A DNA stretch of 64,000 bases from Fragum whitleyi (taxonomy: Eukaryota > Mollusca > Bivalvia > Cardiida > Cardiidae): positions 27,296,026-27,360,025 of the forward strand of contig OX411543.1 in NCBI GenBank assembly GCA_948146395.1, read 5' to 3'. Shown here piece after piece: positions 10,599 to 21,441 of this stretch. Below the pieces are notes generated by a model. The model was not told where the DNA came from. It was given only the letters and a program-made list of their open reading frames with translations, and did no database searches. The position numbers were made by a program, and so were the translations under genes. The number at the start of each line of letters is the position of its first letter. The first letter of the stretch is position 1.

Positions 10599-10767
10599 AT
10601 AAAGGTAGTGGAACCGTAATAGTTCTGCAACGTTAGTGAAGTAATGAACTTTAACAATGACAACCAAGGTTTCCTAATGATTTTCATTAGGAAACCTCGG
10701 TTAACATGGTGAAAGAACATGTGGTCCGAAATGTTGCGGAACTATTACAGGTCCACTACCTTAAATG
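10599..10767. mobile_element. Foldback element, AGGTAGTGGACC family, copy 1
   Basis: GGTAGTGGAACCGTAATAGT leads in and ACTATTACAGGTCCACTACC leads out, with the inner palindrome AAGGTTTCCTAATGA/TCATTAGGAAACCT. Other copies are at 18832-18975, 29738-29908, 38700-38866 and, shortened, 62732-62850. Confidence 0.8.
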
Positions 10768-11037
10768 GTCCAACATTAATCCAGCTATTGATTAATTGAC
10801 CAAACTTCTGGTAAATAAATCTAACCACAATTATTATAATAAATTACATGAAAGTTATGTCAGCTCATAGAGCTAGACTAGCTTATACAATTATGCTCTT
10901 ATGTTGTATCAGAATTTTGTGTACTAAAAGTGTCTTATTCTACTATATCTAGAGTATGCTATGATTTTTGTCATAATAAAATCTTTTATATTTTTGGTGA
11001 TGAGTAGGTTTACCAGTGAGTGCCATAACATATTAAT

Positions 11038-11275
11038 TTAACCCTTGTCATGCTGAAACTGGAATATTTCTTCTTTGGCAGGATATATAGACAAAGATCA
11101 GCCTGCACATAATTATGTGCAGTCTGATCTTAGTCTTTAATTTCAACTTAAAACCAGAAAAGTTTAAAAGTTGCATTTCCAAAATAAATACTTTCTCATA
11201 AATTGGTACAAAAAATTTTTTTTTAGTTTGATTTTAATCAAATTTCCAAGGCTTTTATACAGCATGACAAGGGTA
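11038..11275 (+). mobile_element. piggyBac-type MITE family A copy
   Basis: It starts TTAACCCTTGTCATGCTGAA and ends CAGCATGACAAGGGTAG; the right TTAA has decayed. It contains the same GATCAGCCTGCACATAATTA palindrome region as the other copies. Confidence 0.7.
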
Positions 11276-11813
11276 GACTTGTTGCGAAGTATCAATTCAT
11301 GCATAGCTCTTCACACTTGTACAACTAGAGAAAGCTTTGATTTGTGCCATAATAATTTGCTTAGATTTGTTAGTTATAAAAACCTAAAGATATTTTTGTG
11401 AATTGATAATTTTACAGATGTTTTACATAAAATTTTGATTTAATTTGTTGTAAAACTTCACATAGTGCCTAATGCTATTATAACTAGAGCAAGTTTTGAT
11501 TTGTGCCATGATAATTATGCCCCCTTTTGAAGAAGAGGGGGTAAATTGCTTTGCAGTTGTCGGTCAGTCTGTTGGTTAGTCCATCAGTAGACCGTTGTTT
11601 TTTTTGTCTGGAGCATATCTCAAAAAGTATGCTAGAAAGCTAGAAACTTTACAGGTGGATAGATCTCACGTAGGAGAAGTGCAGTGCACAAGAACCATAG
11701 CTCTACTCATCATGTTTTGTGAGTTTTTGCCCTTTGTTGATTGACAAAGAAAAGGCTATTGACCTAGTTTTATTGGGGGGGGGGGGGGATAAATGTTTTA
11801 CAAACATCTCTTG

Positions 11814-13110
11814 TTAGCCCACCACGAAGTGCTCAAAGTGAGCTTTTGGGGTTACCTTTTGGGGTTACTTGATGTCCGTCCTGCGTCGTGCGTCGTCAAC
11901 ATTTACCTTGTGGACACTCTAGAGGCCATATTTTTAGCCCAATCAACCTGAAAATTGGTCAGAATGATTATCATGATGAAATTAGGACAAGTTCGATATT
12001 GGGTCAAGTGGGGTCAAAAACTAGGTCAAGGGGTCAAATCTTAGAAAAAACTTGTGGACACTCTAGAGGCCATATTTTTAGCCCAATCAACCTGAAAATT
12101 GGTCAGAATAATTATCTTGATGATATCTCAGACAAGTTTGAAATTGTGTCAAGTGGGGTCAAAAACTAGGTCACGGGGTCAAATCTTAGAAAAACCTTGT
12201 GGACACTCTAGAGGCCATATTTTAAGCCCAATCAACCTGAAAATTGGTCAGAATGATTATCTTGATGAAATCTCAGACAAGTTCGAAATTGGGTCAAGTG
12301 GGGTCAAAAACTAGGTCACGGGGTCAAATCTTAGTAAAACCTTGTGGACACTCTAGAGGCCATATTTTTAGCCCAATCAACCTGAAAATTGGTCAGAATG
12401 ATTATCATGATGAAATTAGGACAAGTTCGATATTGGGTCAAGTGGGGTCAAAAACTAGGTCACAGGGTCAAATCTTAGAAAAAACTTGTGGACACTCTAG
12501 AGGCCATATTTTTAGCCAAATCAACCTGAAAATTGGTCAGAATGATTATCTTGATGAAATCTTGGACAAGTTCGAAATTGGGTCAAGTGGGGTCAAAAAC
12601 TAGGTCACGGGGTCAAATCTTAGAAAAACCTTGTGGACACTCTAGAGGCCATATTTTTAGCCCAATCAACCTGAAAATTGGTCAGAATGTTTATCTTGAT
12701 AAAATCAAGTTCGAAATTGGGTCAAGTGGGGTCAAAAACTAGGTCACAGGGTCAAATCTTAGAAAAACCTTGTGGACACTTGAGGCCATATTTTTAGCCC
12801 AATTAACCTGAAAATTGGTCAGAATGATTATCTTGATGAAATCTCGGAAGAGTTTGAAATTGGGTCAAGTGGGGTCAAAAACTAGGTCAGGGGGTCAAAT
12901 CTTAGAAAAACCTTGTGGACACTCTAGAGGCCATATTCTTTGCCCCATCAACCTGAAACTTGGTCAGAATGATTATCTTGATGAAATCTCGGACAAGTTT
13001 GGAATTGGGTCAAGTGGAGTCAAAAACTAGGTCATGGGGTCAAATCTTAGAAAAACATATTAAGATTGTTAATTCAGGTGAGCGATTAAGGGCCACTATG
13101 GCCCTCTTGT
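11814..13110 (+). mobile_element. Modular repeat family E, copy 2, with 145-base minisatellite
   Basis: The left hairpin is CCACGAAGTGCTCAAAGTG. A GTCCGTCCTGCGTCGTGCG tract follows, then the tandem array, then the right end AGGTGAGCGATTAAGGGCC and ACTATGGCCCTCTTGT. It is the inverted twin of 32797-35040. The long frames read here (HSRGHIFSPINLKIGQN repeated) come from the repeat and differ in frame between copies, so they are not called as protein. Confidence 0.8.
11890..13050 (+). repeat. Minisatellite, about 145 bases x 8
   Basis: Successive units start at TTGTGGACACTCTAGAGGCC near 11910, 12050, 12196, 12341, 12486, 12631, 12770 and 12911. The spacing is mostly 141-146 bases, with small deletions in two units. 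Units differ by a few per cent by eye. Confidence 0.9.
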
Positions 13111-13271
13111 TTTTGTAGATTTGTTAGTTATTAAAGCTTAAAGATGTTTTTGTGAATGGATAGTATTACAAATGTGTGCCAAAAACATTGATTAAACTTG
13201 TTGTAAAGTATCACTTAGTGCCTAATGCTAGTATAACTAACGCAAGTTTTGATTTGTGTGATGATGATTAA

Positions 13272-13785
13272 TACCGTAGTTAAGGATATTTTTGACATGG
13301 TCTAATTTTCACCAATTTTGCCACCAACACTAAATGGCAAAAATTGAGCGCACCAAAACCTCCCTTATGTTTTTGAAATTTGCCATCCATACATTGAACC
13401 TTTAAAATACTCACTGCACACATGAACCGGTATTCATGAGGCATTGATTGTTACGGATATGAATTGAGATATTTGCAAAGGTAATCAAAATATAAGAAAT
13501 TTGACACTCCTCTGTCTGTTTGAAATTGATTAACAAAGTGTTCATTTGTGTTCAAGAGAATACCTGCTGGCACAGGGATAGTTGGTGCAGTTACTTCCCC
13601 TTGTTTCTTCTTGAACATCAAGCAGTAGATTCCCGCTTAAACTCTTAAAAACAGTTTGGCTTGTAATGCTAGGTGGCGAAAATAAGACGCACCAAAATAA
13701 TCCACAACTTCTAGGATAAAATTGGCGAAAAAAAAGGTGAAAATATGGTGATTCGAAAATATCCCAAAGTATGGTTTAGAATTTT
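13272..13785. mobile_element. Tc1/mariner-like MITE
   Basis: TACCGTAGTTAAGGATATTT at the left and AAATATCCCAAAGTATGGTT at the right are inverted repeats of about 25 bases with mismatches. TA at both borders suits a TA target site. No transposase frame was seen. Confidence 0.5.
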
Positions 13786-14330
13786 AAGTTATGAAATCCT
13801 TAAGATATTTAAGTGAATGAATTACCTCTTTTTTTATATAGTTTTACAGTTGTGTGCCATAACACTGATTTTTAGTATCATTTTGTAAATCATTTTGTAA
13901 ATTTCTTTTATGGTTTTCTGTGGATTATCAAAAAATAACGGTAGATTATCATTTGTTGTCATTCGTTCATTTCACACTATCTTACATTTTCTAAGTTTAG
14001 CCTAATAAGTGAAGTCATTATGAATGCTGCATAGAAATCACAGGCAAAATGATGCATTTTACGAAATTTTATTCAAATATTTTCACATTTAGTCTTAATT
14101 TTGTATCAAAGATATAATCTTTCGTTTTCCAAGTAGGATAGATTGATCATGAACTACAACAGCTATATTTTCACTCATAGCTCTACTACTTGTGAAAATT
14201 TAGCTTTTGTTGTTATGAATTGACCTTACTTTGAAACAAAGGGTTATCCTCTACAATATGTCTACAGCTTGAATAAAGCTGAAAATATTACCTTTTGTTG
14301 AACCTGCAACAGTATAATTATTAACTCTTT

Positions 14331-14577
14331 CCATGCTGATTAAAAAATACATGTATTTGCAAAGTTGCCACAAAAATCAAAGTGCTCTTAGCACTGAATG
14401 CACTAAATGTAATTCAGTATTCATCTCAGAAATTAGAATTTAAAGCTTTTCTGGTTTCAAAAAAAGGAAACTCAGGTGGTATAGGCAAAGATCAGACCGC
14501 ACATATGTGCAGGCTGATGTTTGTCTATAGTTCCTGTCAAGGCAGGAATATACGGGGTTCAGCATGACAAGGATTAA
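14331..14577 (+). mobile_element. piggyBac-type MITE family A copy
   Basis: TTAACTCTTTCCATGCTGA starts it, and CAGCATGACAAGGATTAA ends it. TTAA is present on both sides. Confidence 0.7.
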
Positions 14578-14672
14578 CATTTTCATGTGTAAAAACCCAT
14601 GCAAACTACACTATCAAGGGGGCTTACCTCATAAAACTTCATGCATATGCCCCTTATATTGTTTTTGCCATC

Positions 14673-14875
14673 TTAACCCTTGTCATGCTGAATTTATGTT
14701 TTATTTCAAATAAATTGCTAACTTTTGAACAGTCTGTCTTAAGATAATTCCACAAAAATTGAGTAAAAAGCAGGCAGTTTAGGCTATGATCAGATTGCAT
14801 AATTGTGCATAGTCTATACTCTCTGCCAAAGCTTTGAATTCAAGAATATGCCATGAACAGAAAGGGAAGGGTTAA
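14673..14875 (+). mobile_element. piggyBac-type MITE family A, diverged copy
   Basis: Starts TTAACCCTTGTCATGCTGAA and ends GGAAGGGTTAA. The interior has AGGCTATGATCAGATTGCAT in place of the usual palindrome and is shorter. Confidence 0.6.
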
Positions 14876-14884
14876 TCATTTGAA

Positions 14885-15725
14885 AATTGGGTATTTAGTC
14901 TACTGTGTTGAAAAACCCATATTGATAGCTCAGCCTGAATCAGTTGTAATTGCCTATTTATTAATTGGCAGTATAACTCTTTTGAACTGAGTCATCAAAT
15001 TATAATTGATGTAATGTAGCTTTAGCAATACTATGTGTTGCGTCTTCATTTACTATTTAATTGACAATCACTCTTGTAGAAATCAAATCATATATAAAGT
15101 GACGCTTATAATAATTCGTTGAATTATTTCAAGAGTTGAAAATTTGAAATTCGGATTTTCAGTCTACTGTGTTAAAAAAAACAAACATATAAATAACTCC
15201 TCCTGAATCAGTTGTAATTGCCCATTTATTAATAGGCAGTGTAACTGTTATGAACTGAGCCAGCAAATAATAATTGATCTAATGTAGTTTTAGCAAATAA
15301 TATGTGTTGCGTCTTCATCTACTATTTAATTTTATCTTATAACTATACAAATATCCGTGTGATAACATCCTGTATGATATTTTTTATGATATCACATAGT
15401 TATTTTTAGAAACTTGCATTTCAGTCAGAAACATCGACGAAAACAAGACAAATAGAGGTTTAAGATAAATATGATACGTACTTAGTGTATAGTATGAAAA
15501 AATATCTAACTTGGTTGTGAGAATTGATAATTGTCGAAAAAATATCTAACTTGGTTGTGAGAATTGATAATTGTCTCGGCAGAGCCTCGACAATGATCAA
15601 TTCTCCCAACCTCTCTAGATATTTTTTCTTATACAAAACACTAAGTGCGTATTATATATGACAATCATTGTTGCAGCAATCATGTCTAAAGTGACGCTTA
15701 TAATAATTAGTTGAAACAGTTCAAG
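14885..15725 (+). repeat. Tandem duplication of about 265 bases; second copy interrupted
   Basis: Copy 1 runs from AGTCTACTGTGTTGAAAAA near 14897 to GTGACGCTTATAATAATTCG near 15120. Copy 2 starts AGTCTACTGTGTTAAAAAA near 15158 and ends GTGACGCTTATAATAATTAG near 15712, but it is split by the insert at 15333-15659. Both copies carry a foldback of the CAGTTGTAA family. Confidence 0.75.
15333..15659. mobile_element. Palindromic insert in duplicated segment
   Basis: In copy 1 of the surrounding repeat ACTATTTAATT is directly followed by GACAATCA; here ~327 bases intervene. The insert has arms ACTTAGTGTATAGTATGAAA and TTATACAAAACACTAAGTG, plus inner arms around AATATCTAACTTGGTTGTGA, of which about 39 bases are directly duplicated (15497-15576). 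Confidence 0.7.
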
Positions 15726-16025
15726 CACTAAAAGATTGTTGGTGCCTTAACACTGTCTTGGCACTATCAAACTTGAAGAATTGGAACGTTTTTAATTATT
15801 CTGTGTTCATACAGATCCAAATCAATTTGCTTTATTAAAATACATGTATATTGCATAATTGCAACAATATTTTTGCAAAATTCATGTGGTAAAATTAGAC
15901 TACATGTTTGTCATTACAAAAGATGTAATAATGTAATAAAAGTATTCATTTTGTCAGCCGGAAACATTGTGGTGAGATAAGAAATTGCTTGTTACAAGCA
16001 ATTTCTGTGTTGACTACATTGTTTT

Positions 16026-16465
16026 TTAGCTCACCTGAGCACAAAGTGCCAAAGGTGAGCTATTGTGATTGATCAATGTCCTGCATCTGTATGTCTGTCC
16101 GCCCATCTGTCAACAATTTTTAAAAAAATCTTCTCCTTGCAAACTATACATCAGATTTCAACCAAACTTCACAGACATTTGATGATCACATGGAAAAGGG
16201 GCCTCAATTTCTGCACTAAGGGCACTAATTTAGTTAATTTGTTTGGTCATCTTGTACACAGAGTAGGTCATTGGGATTTATACTTTATGTAATTTGTTTA
16301 GAATGGGCTTAAAACTTCTGCAACAATAATTAGACATAATAAGACTACAATTTGTGAAGAATTGGCCTTTAGTGGTCATCAAATGATCTTTACAGGCATT
16401 TCAATTTTCTAAAGAAGGAGTAAAGGAGATGAAGTTGGGTTTATAGGACCTTGCGGTCCTCTTGT
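16026..16465 (+). mobile_element. Modular repeat family E, copy 3 (short, no array)
   Basis: Left hairpin TTAGCTCACCTGAGCACAAA then GTGCCAAAGGTGAGCT; right end GGACCTTGCGGTCCTCTTGT. The GTCCGCCCATCTGTC tract follows the left hairpin. The interior is unique. Confidence 0.7.
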
Positions 16466-17509
16466 ATATGCTAAGTCATTGAAGGTGTCATTTTGGAATT
16501 GTATTAAATCAGTATTGAACTTGATAGTCTTGCCTTTAACAGAGATTTATCCTTAATTTTAATAGTAATTATATACATTTACTAATAAATCATGGCATAT
16601 ACATATACCATTATTCATGTACAGACCCAGAATTGGTTTTGTCTTTACAAGACGATTCCAATGAGATGTTGCATGGTAGAATTTCTTTTTTAGTTTTTAG
16701 TTAATACTGTAGATACAAACTTTAATTTTTGACTTACCCAAAAAATGATCGTAAGATGTTGACTAAAACTGGCCCATGATCTCCCACTCTTGATCTAAGT
16801 AAGCTATTTTGTAAGAAAAGGTTCAATGCTAATGGTTTTGGACCGTATGTTTATGAGCAAACCTTTATGAATGCAATTACTGGCAAATATATTTCAAAAT
16901 ATAAGTTCTCTTAAGCTTTAGATCAATATTTTTTTTCACATTCCACTAGAAATTTTTTCCAGTGTTATTTTGATGTAAATAAGTGTAGAAACTCTGCTTA
17001 AAGATTGGGGGTTTAAGAACTATTCCTACATATATGGACAACAAAATTATGGATTTTTGAAAATCCAAGGAGGATAAAACATCTAGGTCTGCATTCAGGA
17101 TAAAAACGTCTGAGAAATATTACCCCACTTTCCACAAGTATTTCAAAATATTGGCATTTGAGCCTGTGCATGATATTCCAACAATTTCAAATGTGTGCCA
17201 AGCAAAGACTCTGGCCAGCCTGTGCATCCTCACTGTTTGACCAGAGTCTTTACTGTGAGCTTTGTAGATAATATATATAATTATATTTAGACTTGTCAAG
17301 CAACATTCAGGCAATCTTATATTTGGACTATGTGTCATTCTATGTTGCTCAATGATTGTCCTTTACGCACATATCAAATTGTTGGGAATGTCATTTACAG
17401 TCTCGGGTTTTAAGGGAAGCAGGTTTTGTGCATCTGAGATGCAAAAAAAAGTAGCCAGGACCCTCTAAACGATGTGATTTGTGTCTCAAAGACCCACTGG
17501 GGATCAACT

Positions 17510-17565
17510 TTAGAAAAGAATTGAAGACTGCTTAAAACAGTCTTCAATTCTTTTCTGAAGTTGTG
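17510..17565. repeat. Near-perfect hairpin
   Basis: AGAAAAGAATTGAAGACTG and CAGTCTTCAATTCTTTTCT surround CTTAAAA, giving a stem of about 19 perfect pairs. No family relatives were seen in the window. Confidence 0.8.
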
Positions 17566-17628
17566 CCCCAAGTATTATTATACTTTTATCAGTTTCTTTA
17601 CCTTTAAAAAGGGAATACTGTAAACCTA

Positions 17629-18553
17629 GAAATGATTTTGCGCGATTCAAGTTTGCTTGAATCGCGGGAGGAATGAAAACCACACCTTAAACGGGGCAAA
17701 TACCCTACACATCATGAAAACTTAATCGCATTTGTAAATTTTATCCATTGAAACTAACTAGTAGACAAATTATTAGCATCCCCACATTCTTTATATTTAT
17801 ATAGGAAAAAGGGAAATAAATTTTTGTGCAGGTGGCAGTAAAAAGTTTCTTAACTAAAGAGCTCTTCCTTTTTAAAAATCAATATTCACAAAATCATCAT
17901 TGAACATTGAAAAAAAAACGAAACTTAAAAACACTTAAGGGGTTGAAAAAAATTTAAATTTACGTTGAACAAAGTCTTTTATGACCACTGGCTTGACGTT
18001 TACAGTCAAATAATATAATGTAAACATCGCCATGGATGTCACTGATGTTTCATTTTTTTCTTGTAAATAAGTCAAGATTTTTCTCAAATGCTGTGATTTT
18101 CAATTTTGCATAATTTGATTTCTTGACCATTAATTTAATGTCAACGTTAAGTGTAACCATCAAACTACATTGATAAGAAACTATTTTATTTCGACAGTTA
18201 TTTGGAAACAATATATGGATAAAGGTGTTAATTTTACAAACAATGGTCACAAACTGTTAAAATTTTTTAAGTATAATGTGTGAACTTGCACTATAGGTTT
18301 ATGGAAATCGATTGGGTGTATGTTGGTTGGCGACCATAAGATCATAACTACAGCTCCCATTATCTCTGGTTAGGTTGTTTTTGTAGACAAACCTTTTCCA
18401 CCTGTAATGAACATATATTAAGTAGGCCTATGCAAATTTTCTGTATTGTGCTTTCTTTCACTGCATTTGCAGGTATTAACCAGCCGCGGAAAAGCCTGAT
18501 ATAACAAAAACGCGAACATTTCTAGCCGCCGACTTTTCTAGATTTACAGTATG
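17629..18553. mobile_element. Possible Tc1/mariner-like element with CTGTAAA ends
   Basis: TACTGTAAACCTAGAAATG at the left and CTTTTCTAGATTTACAGTA at the right form a terminal inverted repeat with one mismatch across the first 16 bases, bordered by TA. The inner GCGCGATTCAAGTTTGCTTG is itself a hairpin. No intact frame was found inside. Confidence 0.5.
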
Positions 18554-18831
18554 GATTATATTAGTTGCATCAAATGCATGCTCTAATGATTAATTTCTTT
18601 TGTATTTAGAATTTGAGAGCTTTCATTTGCACATTGAAAATGTGTCTCTTTTTACCAAATATCTAGATAATACAACATACTGGTTTTTTAGCTCAGCTGT
18701 TTCATGCAAAGCATAGAGTTATTCTCATCACCTTGATGCCATCAGTGTTAGTGTAGTGTTGGAATCGTGACAATCTTTAACCTTTAACAAAAATTATCTC
18801 TACTGCTTTTTCAACATCAAGGTAATGCACT

Positions 18832-18975
18832 TGTGATAGTTCAGCAACATTGGGGAAGTAATGAACTTTAACAGTGTTAACCAAGGTTTTCAAATGAATT
18901 CATTAGAAAACCTTGAGCAACATTGTGAAAGATCATGAGTTCTGAAATGTTGCGGTACTATTACTGGTCCACTAT
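18832..18975. mobile_element. Foldback element, AGGTAGTGGACC family, copy 2
   Basis: Inner palindrome CAAGGTTTTCAAATGAATTC/ATTAGAAAACCTTG and outer ATAGTTCAGCAACATTGGGG versus TGTTGCGGTACTATTACTGG. Confidence 0.7.
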
Positions 18976-19787
18976 GTTAATTTTTCAATATCAAGGACCG
19001 AGTGTGGCATCTACTTAGATTGCTCTTTTTAATCATTTTATTCTTTCCGTCCAGTTTATTTGTCAAATCTGTGATATGTTGATACAAATTGTACTGTATT
19101 GAAAAAATGGTTTTATTTTTCTACAATATATTTTAGAAATTAACAAATCAAAAAGTAAATGAGCTCAAGAAATAAAATATAAACTTTACAATGTGTCCTC
19201 TTTGTATTTCACACCATTTTAGAATAATTGCAATCCAATAAAATAAAGAATTTTGATTGGTTTAATCACATCTCGTGGGGAAATCCATTGCACTTTATTT
19301 CTGTATAAAATGCAATAGGTCTTTCGGGAAACCCCCGACAGGACTTTGTGTTGTAGGAACTCGAATTACCCTAGGTCCCGATCATCAACGCAACATTGCT
19401 ATTCAATCTATTAAGATATTTTCTAAAGAATTTGCAATTTCAAGCATACAGTTCTGATTCTGAGCCGACATAAACTTAGAAAACAGCGAGACGACGAAGA
19501 CCATCAAGCAACCCTCTCAACTAAGACCGCCGTTTTCCCTAAAAAATACAGACTGACTGGGCATGAACAAGTTTTTTGTCATAAGTACCTTTACAAATTT
19601 CAAAGTTGTCGTTTATTTGAGTATTATTTGATTTACTTTATGACATTTCACTTCGATAGCGAGATAAAAAGTACACAATCTAAAAATAGATTGTGTAATA
19701 TATACGCACAGAAAGTAGACTTAATGCTTTAATGTTTGGCTGATTATTTAAATAGTGTCTTCGACCTAGAGGATTGCAATTATAAGG

Positions 19788-19942
19788 GACGAGTGTCTTT
19801 TTCACTGCGTTTATTAGGGTATAAAGTGCAATTGCCTTAGCACATGGCTCAAACATTAGACCCTACGGGCGTTATTTGCCATGCGCTAAGGCAATTGCAC
19901 TTTATACCCCAATAAACGCAGTGAAAAAGACACTCATCCCTA
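19788..19942. mobile_element. Foldback MITE with about 60-base arms
   Basis: GGACGAGTGTCTTTTTCACT opens and AGTGAAAAAGACACTCATCC closes. Arms of about 60 bases pair with few mismatches around a 28-base loop. The high arm identity suggests a recent insertion. Only one copy is in the window. Confidence 0.75.
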
Positions 19943-20224
19943 TAATATAGATTTAATCTCAGCACTAACTATACCATGTAGAAGGGGGGGGGGGGTATTT
20001 GTTTCATACTGTCTGCTCGTCCATCCATTCAGACATTTTTCATTTCTGGACTCTTACTTCAGAACAAAGTGTCCTTCAATTATGAAACATTCCACAATCG
20101 TTGCTCATGCCCTATGGATAAGCCCTACTTTTTTTGGGTCACCAATGTCAGAGGTCAAGGTCTCAATTGAACTTTGTCGGAAAACCATTTATGGAACTGG
20201 GACAGATCTAGTTATATGATATGA

Positions 20225-20395
20225 CCCATCTGAAGAAAAAGGACCATCTGGGGAAGAAAAAGAATTTAGATTGATAAAATGAGCCGAGTGTAAAGGTTTC
20301 AACTCTGGTCAGTCTGTGCAGCCTGCACAGCCTGACTAGGGTAGAAACTTGATGCACAAACCAGATGGTCCTTTTTTGCCTGAGGGGTCACATAT
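20225..20395. mobile_element. Foldback element, GACCATCTGG family
   Basis: AAAAAGGACCATCTGGGGA and CCAGATGGTCCTTTTTTG are inverted, with CAGCCTGCACAGCCTG in the middle. A second copy is at about 45076-45295 (AGGATCATCTGGGAATTC / CCCAGATGGTCCCTTTTG). Confidence 0.6.
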
Positions 20396-20429
20396 TCATA
20401 AATTTATACTATGGTAGCCGGGTTGAGTA

Positions 20430-20545
20430 TTAGGTGTGTTTGTACTGCCTTGCCATACAAGCTAGCTTTTAGAGTGGTACAGCACTCGCTTTGGGACACA
20501 GAGATCCCGGGTTCGAATCCTGATGGCTTCGAATTTAGTTGCGGG
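20430..20545 (+). mobile_element. tRNA-Pro-like SINE head or tRNA pseudogene
   Basis: ACTCGCTTTGGGACACAGAG then ATCCCGGGTTCGAATCC reads like the anticodon arm (TGG, proline) and T arm of tRNA-Pro. The acceptor stem does not pair, so it is not a working tRNA gene. Confidence 0.55.
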
Positions 20546-20639
20546 TTACATTTGCAGGTGACATTATTAAGGCACCAAATAAACACTTGGTAAGAATTAA
20601 AATAGACTCCCTCTGCATTTGCTAAGACTTTTGGAACAA

Positions 20640-21115
20640 GGGGCCCATGAAACTTAAGAGTCCTGACCTATTTTGAGAAGGAACTATGCTTTCATCAGTA
20701 AAATCTTTCTGTGAAAATTTGAAATTAATTGGATGAAAATTGTGATTACCTATAATAGATTTAATCTAACTTCCATTTGGTCCCTTTTCCCCTGACACTT
20801 GTCAGACCTGACCCTTTTTCAAAAGGAATGATCCTTTTGTTGGTACAATCATTCTGTGAAAATTAGAAGCAAATCCGATGAAGACTGTGTACTCTATTGC
20901 CATAACGATGCTATTTTTATCAAATTTCCATAAGGCCCCTTTTTCCATGAGACTTGGCAGACCTGACCCCTTTTCAAAATGAACTATCCTTATGTTGGTA
21001 CATAATCTATCTGTGATATTTTGAAACAAATTGGATAATACTGCAGTCTCTTTTGCCATATCAAGGATGCACGGGAAACATGTCATTGATATAGCTCTTC
21101 TGACCTTCAGTCAAT
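20640..21115 (-). repeat. Degenerate tandem repeat, about 180 bases x 2-3
   Basis: GACCTGACCCCTTTTCAAAA-type units recur near 20665, 20805 and 20960, with TCTGTGAAAATTTGAAA and a GATGAAGACTGTG-like stretch in each. The antisense open frame at 20802-21086 is part of the repeat and is not called. Confidence 0.55.
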
Positions 21116-21441
21116 AGAGCTAGAAATGCTATTTAGGTCTCTATTTGCGGAATAGATCAATGTATCACCCTCTGATGTCTATTTATTTGGGCAAAGTTAT
21201 TGATATTTCAAAACTCAATTCAATTCAAATAATCTACAGTTACTGTCCAACCCTTGTGATTTGTAAGATAATAATGGACTCACAATGACAAAACACTGAG
21301 TAAACTTTAATTAGTCTAGCCTACGACGATAGATATCATTGATCAGTCAAGGAACAAGAGCCTGATGTTATGTTCAGTTTGTTCTTGCAACTCAAAAAAG
21401 GTTTTTTTTCATTATGCTTGATTTTTACCCGATTTTGAATT

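Noticed and set aside
12244..12603. Open frames of 60-120 residues repeating HSRGHIFSPINLKIGQN on the + strand (11888-13030)
   Set aside because: They are the 145-base minisatellite read in whichever frame lacks stops; the frame changes between units because 145 is not a multiple of three.
11889..13050. CRISPR-like array
   Set aside because: Units are adjacent with no unique spacers, in a eukaryotic repeat element.
20484..20530. Working tRNA-Pro gene
   Set aside because: Anticodon and T-arm resemble tRNA-Pro, but the acceptor stem and D arm do not pair; more likely a SINE head or pseudogene.
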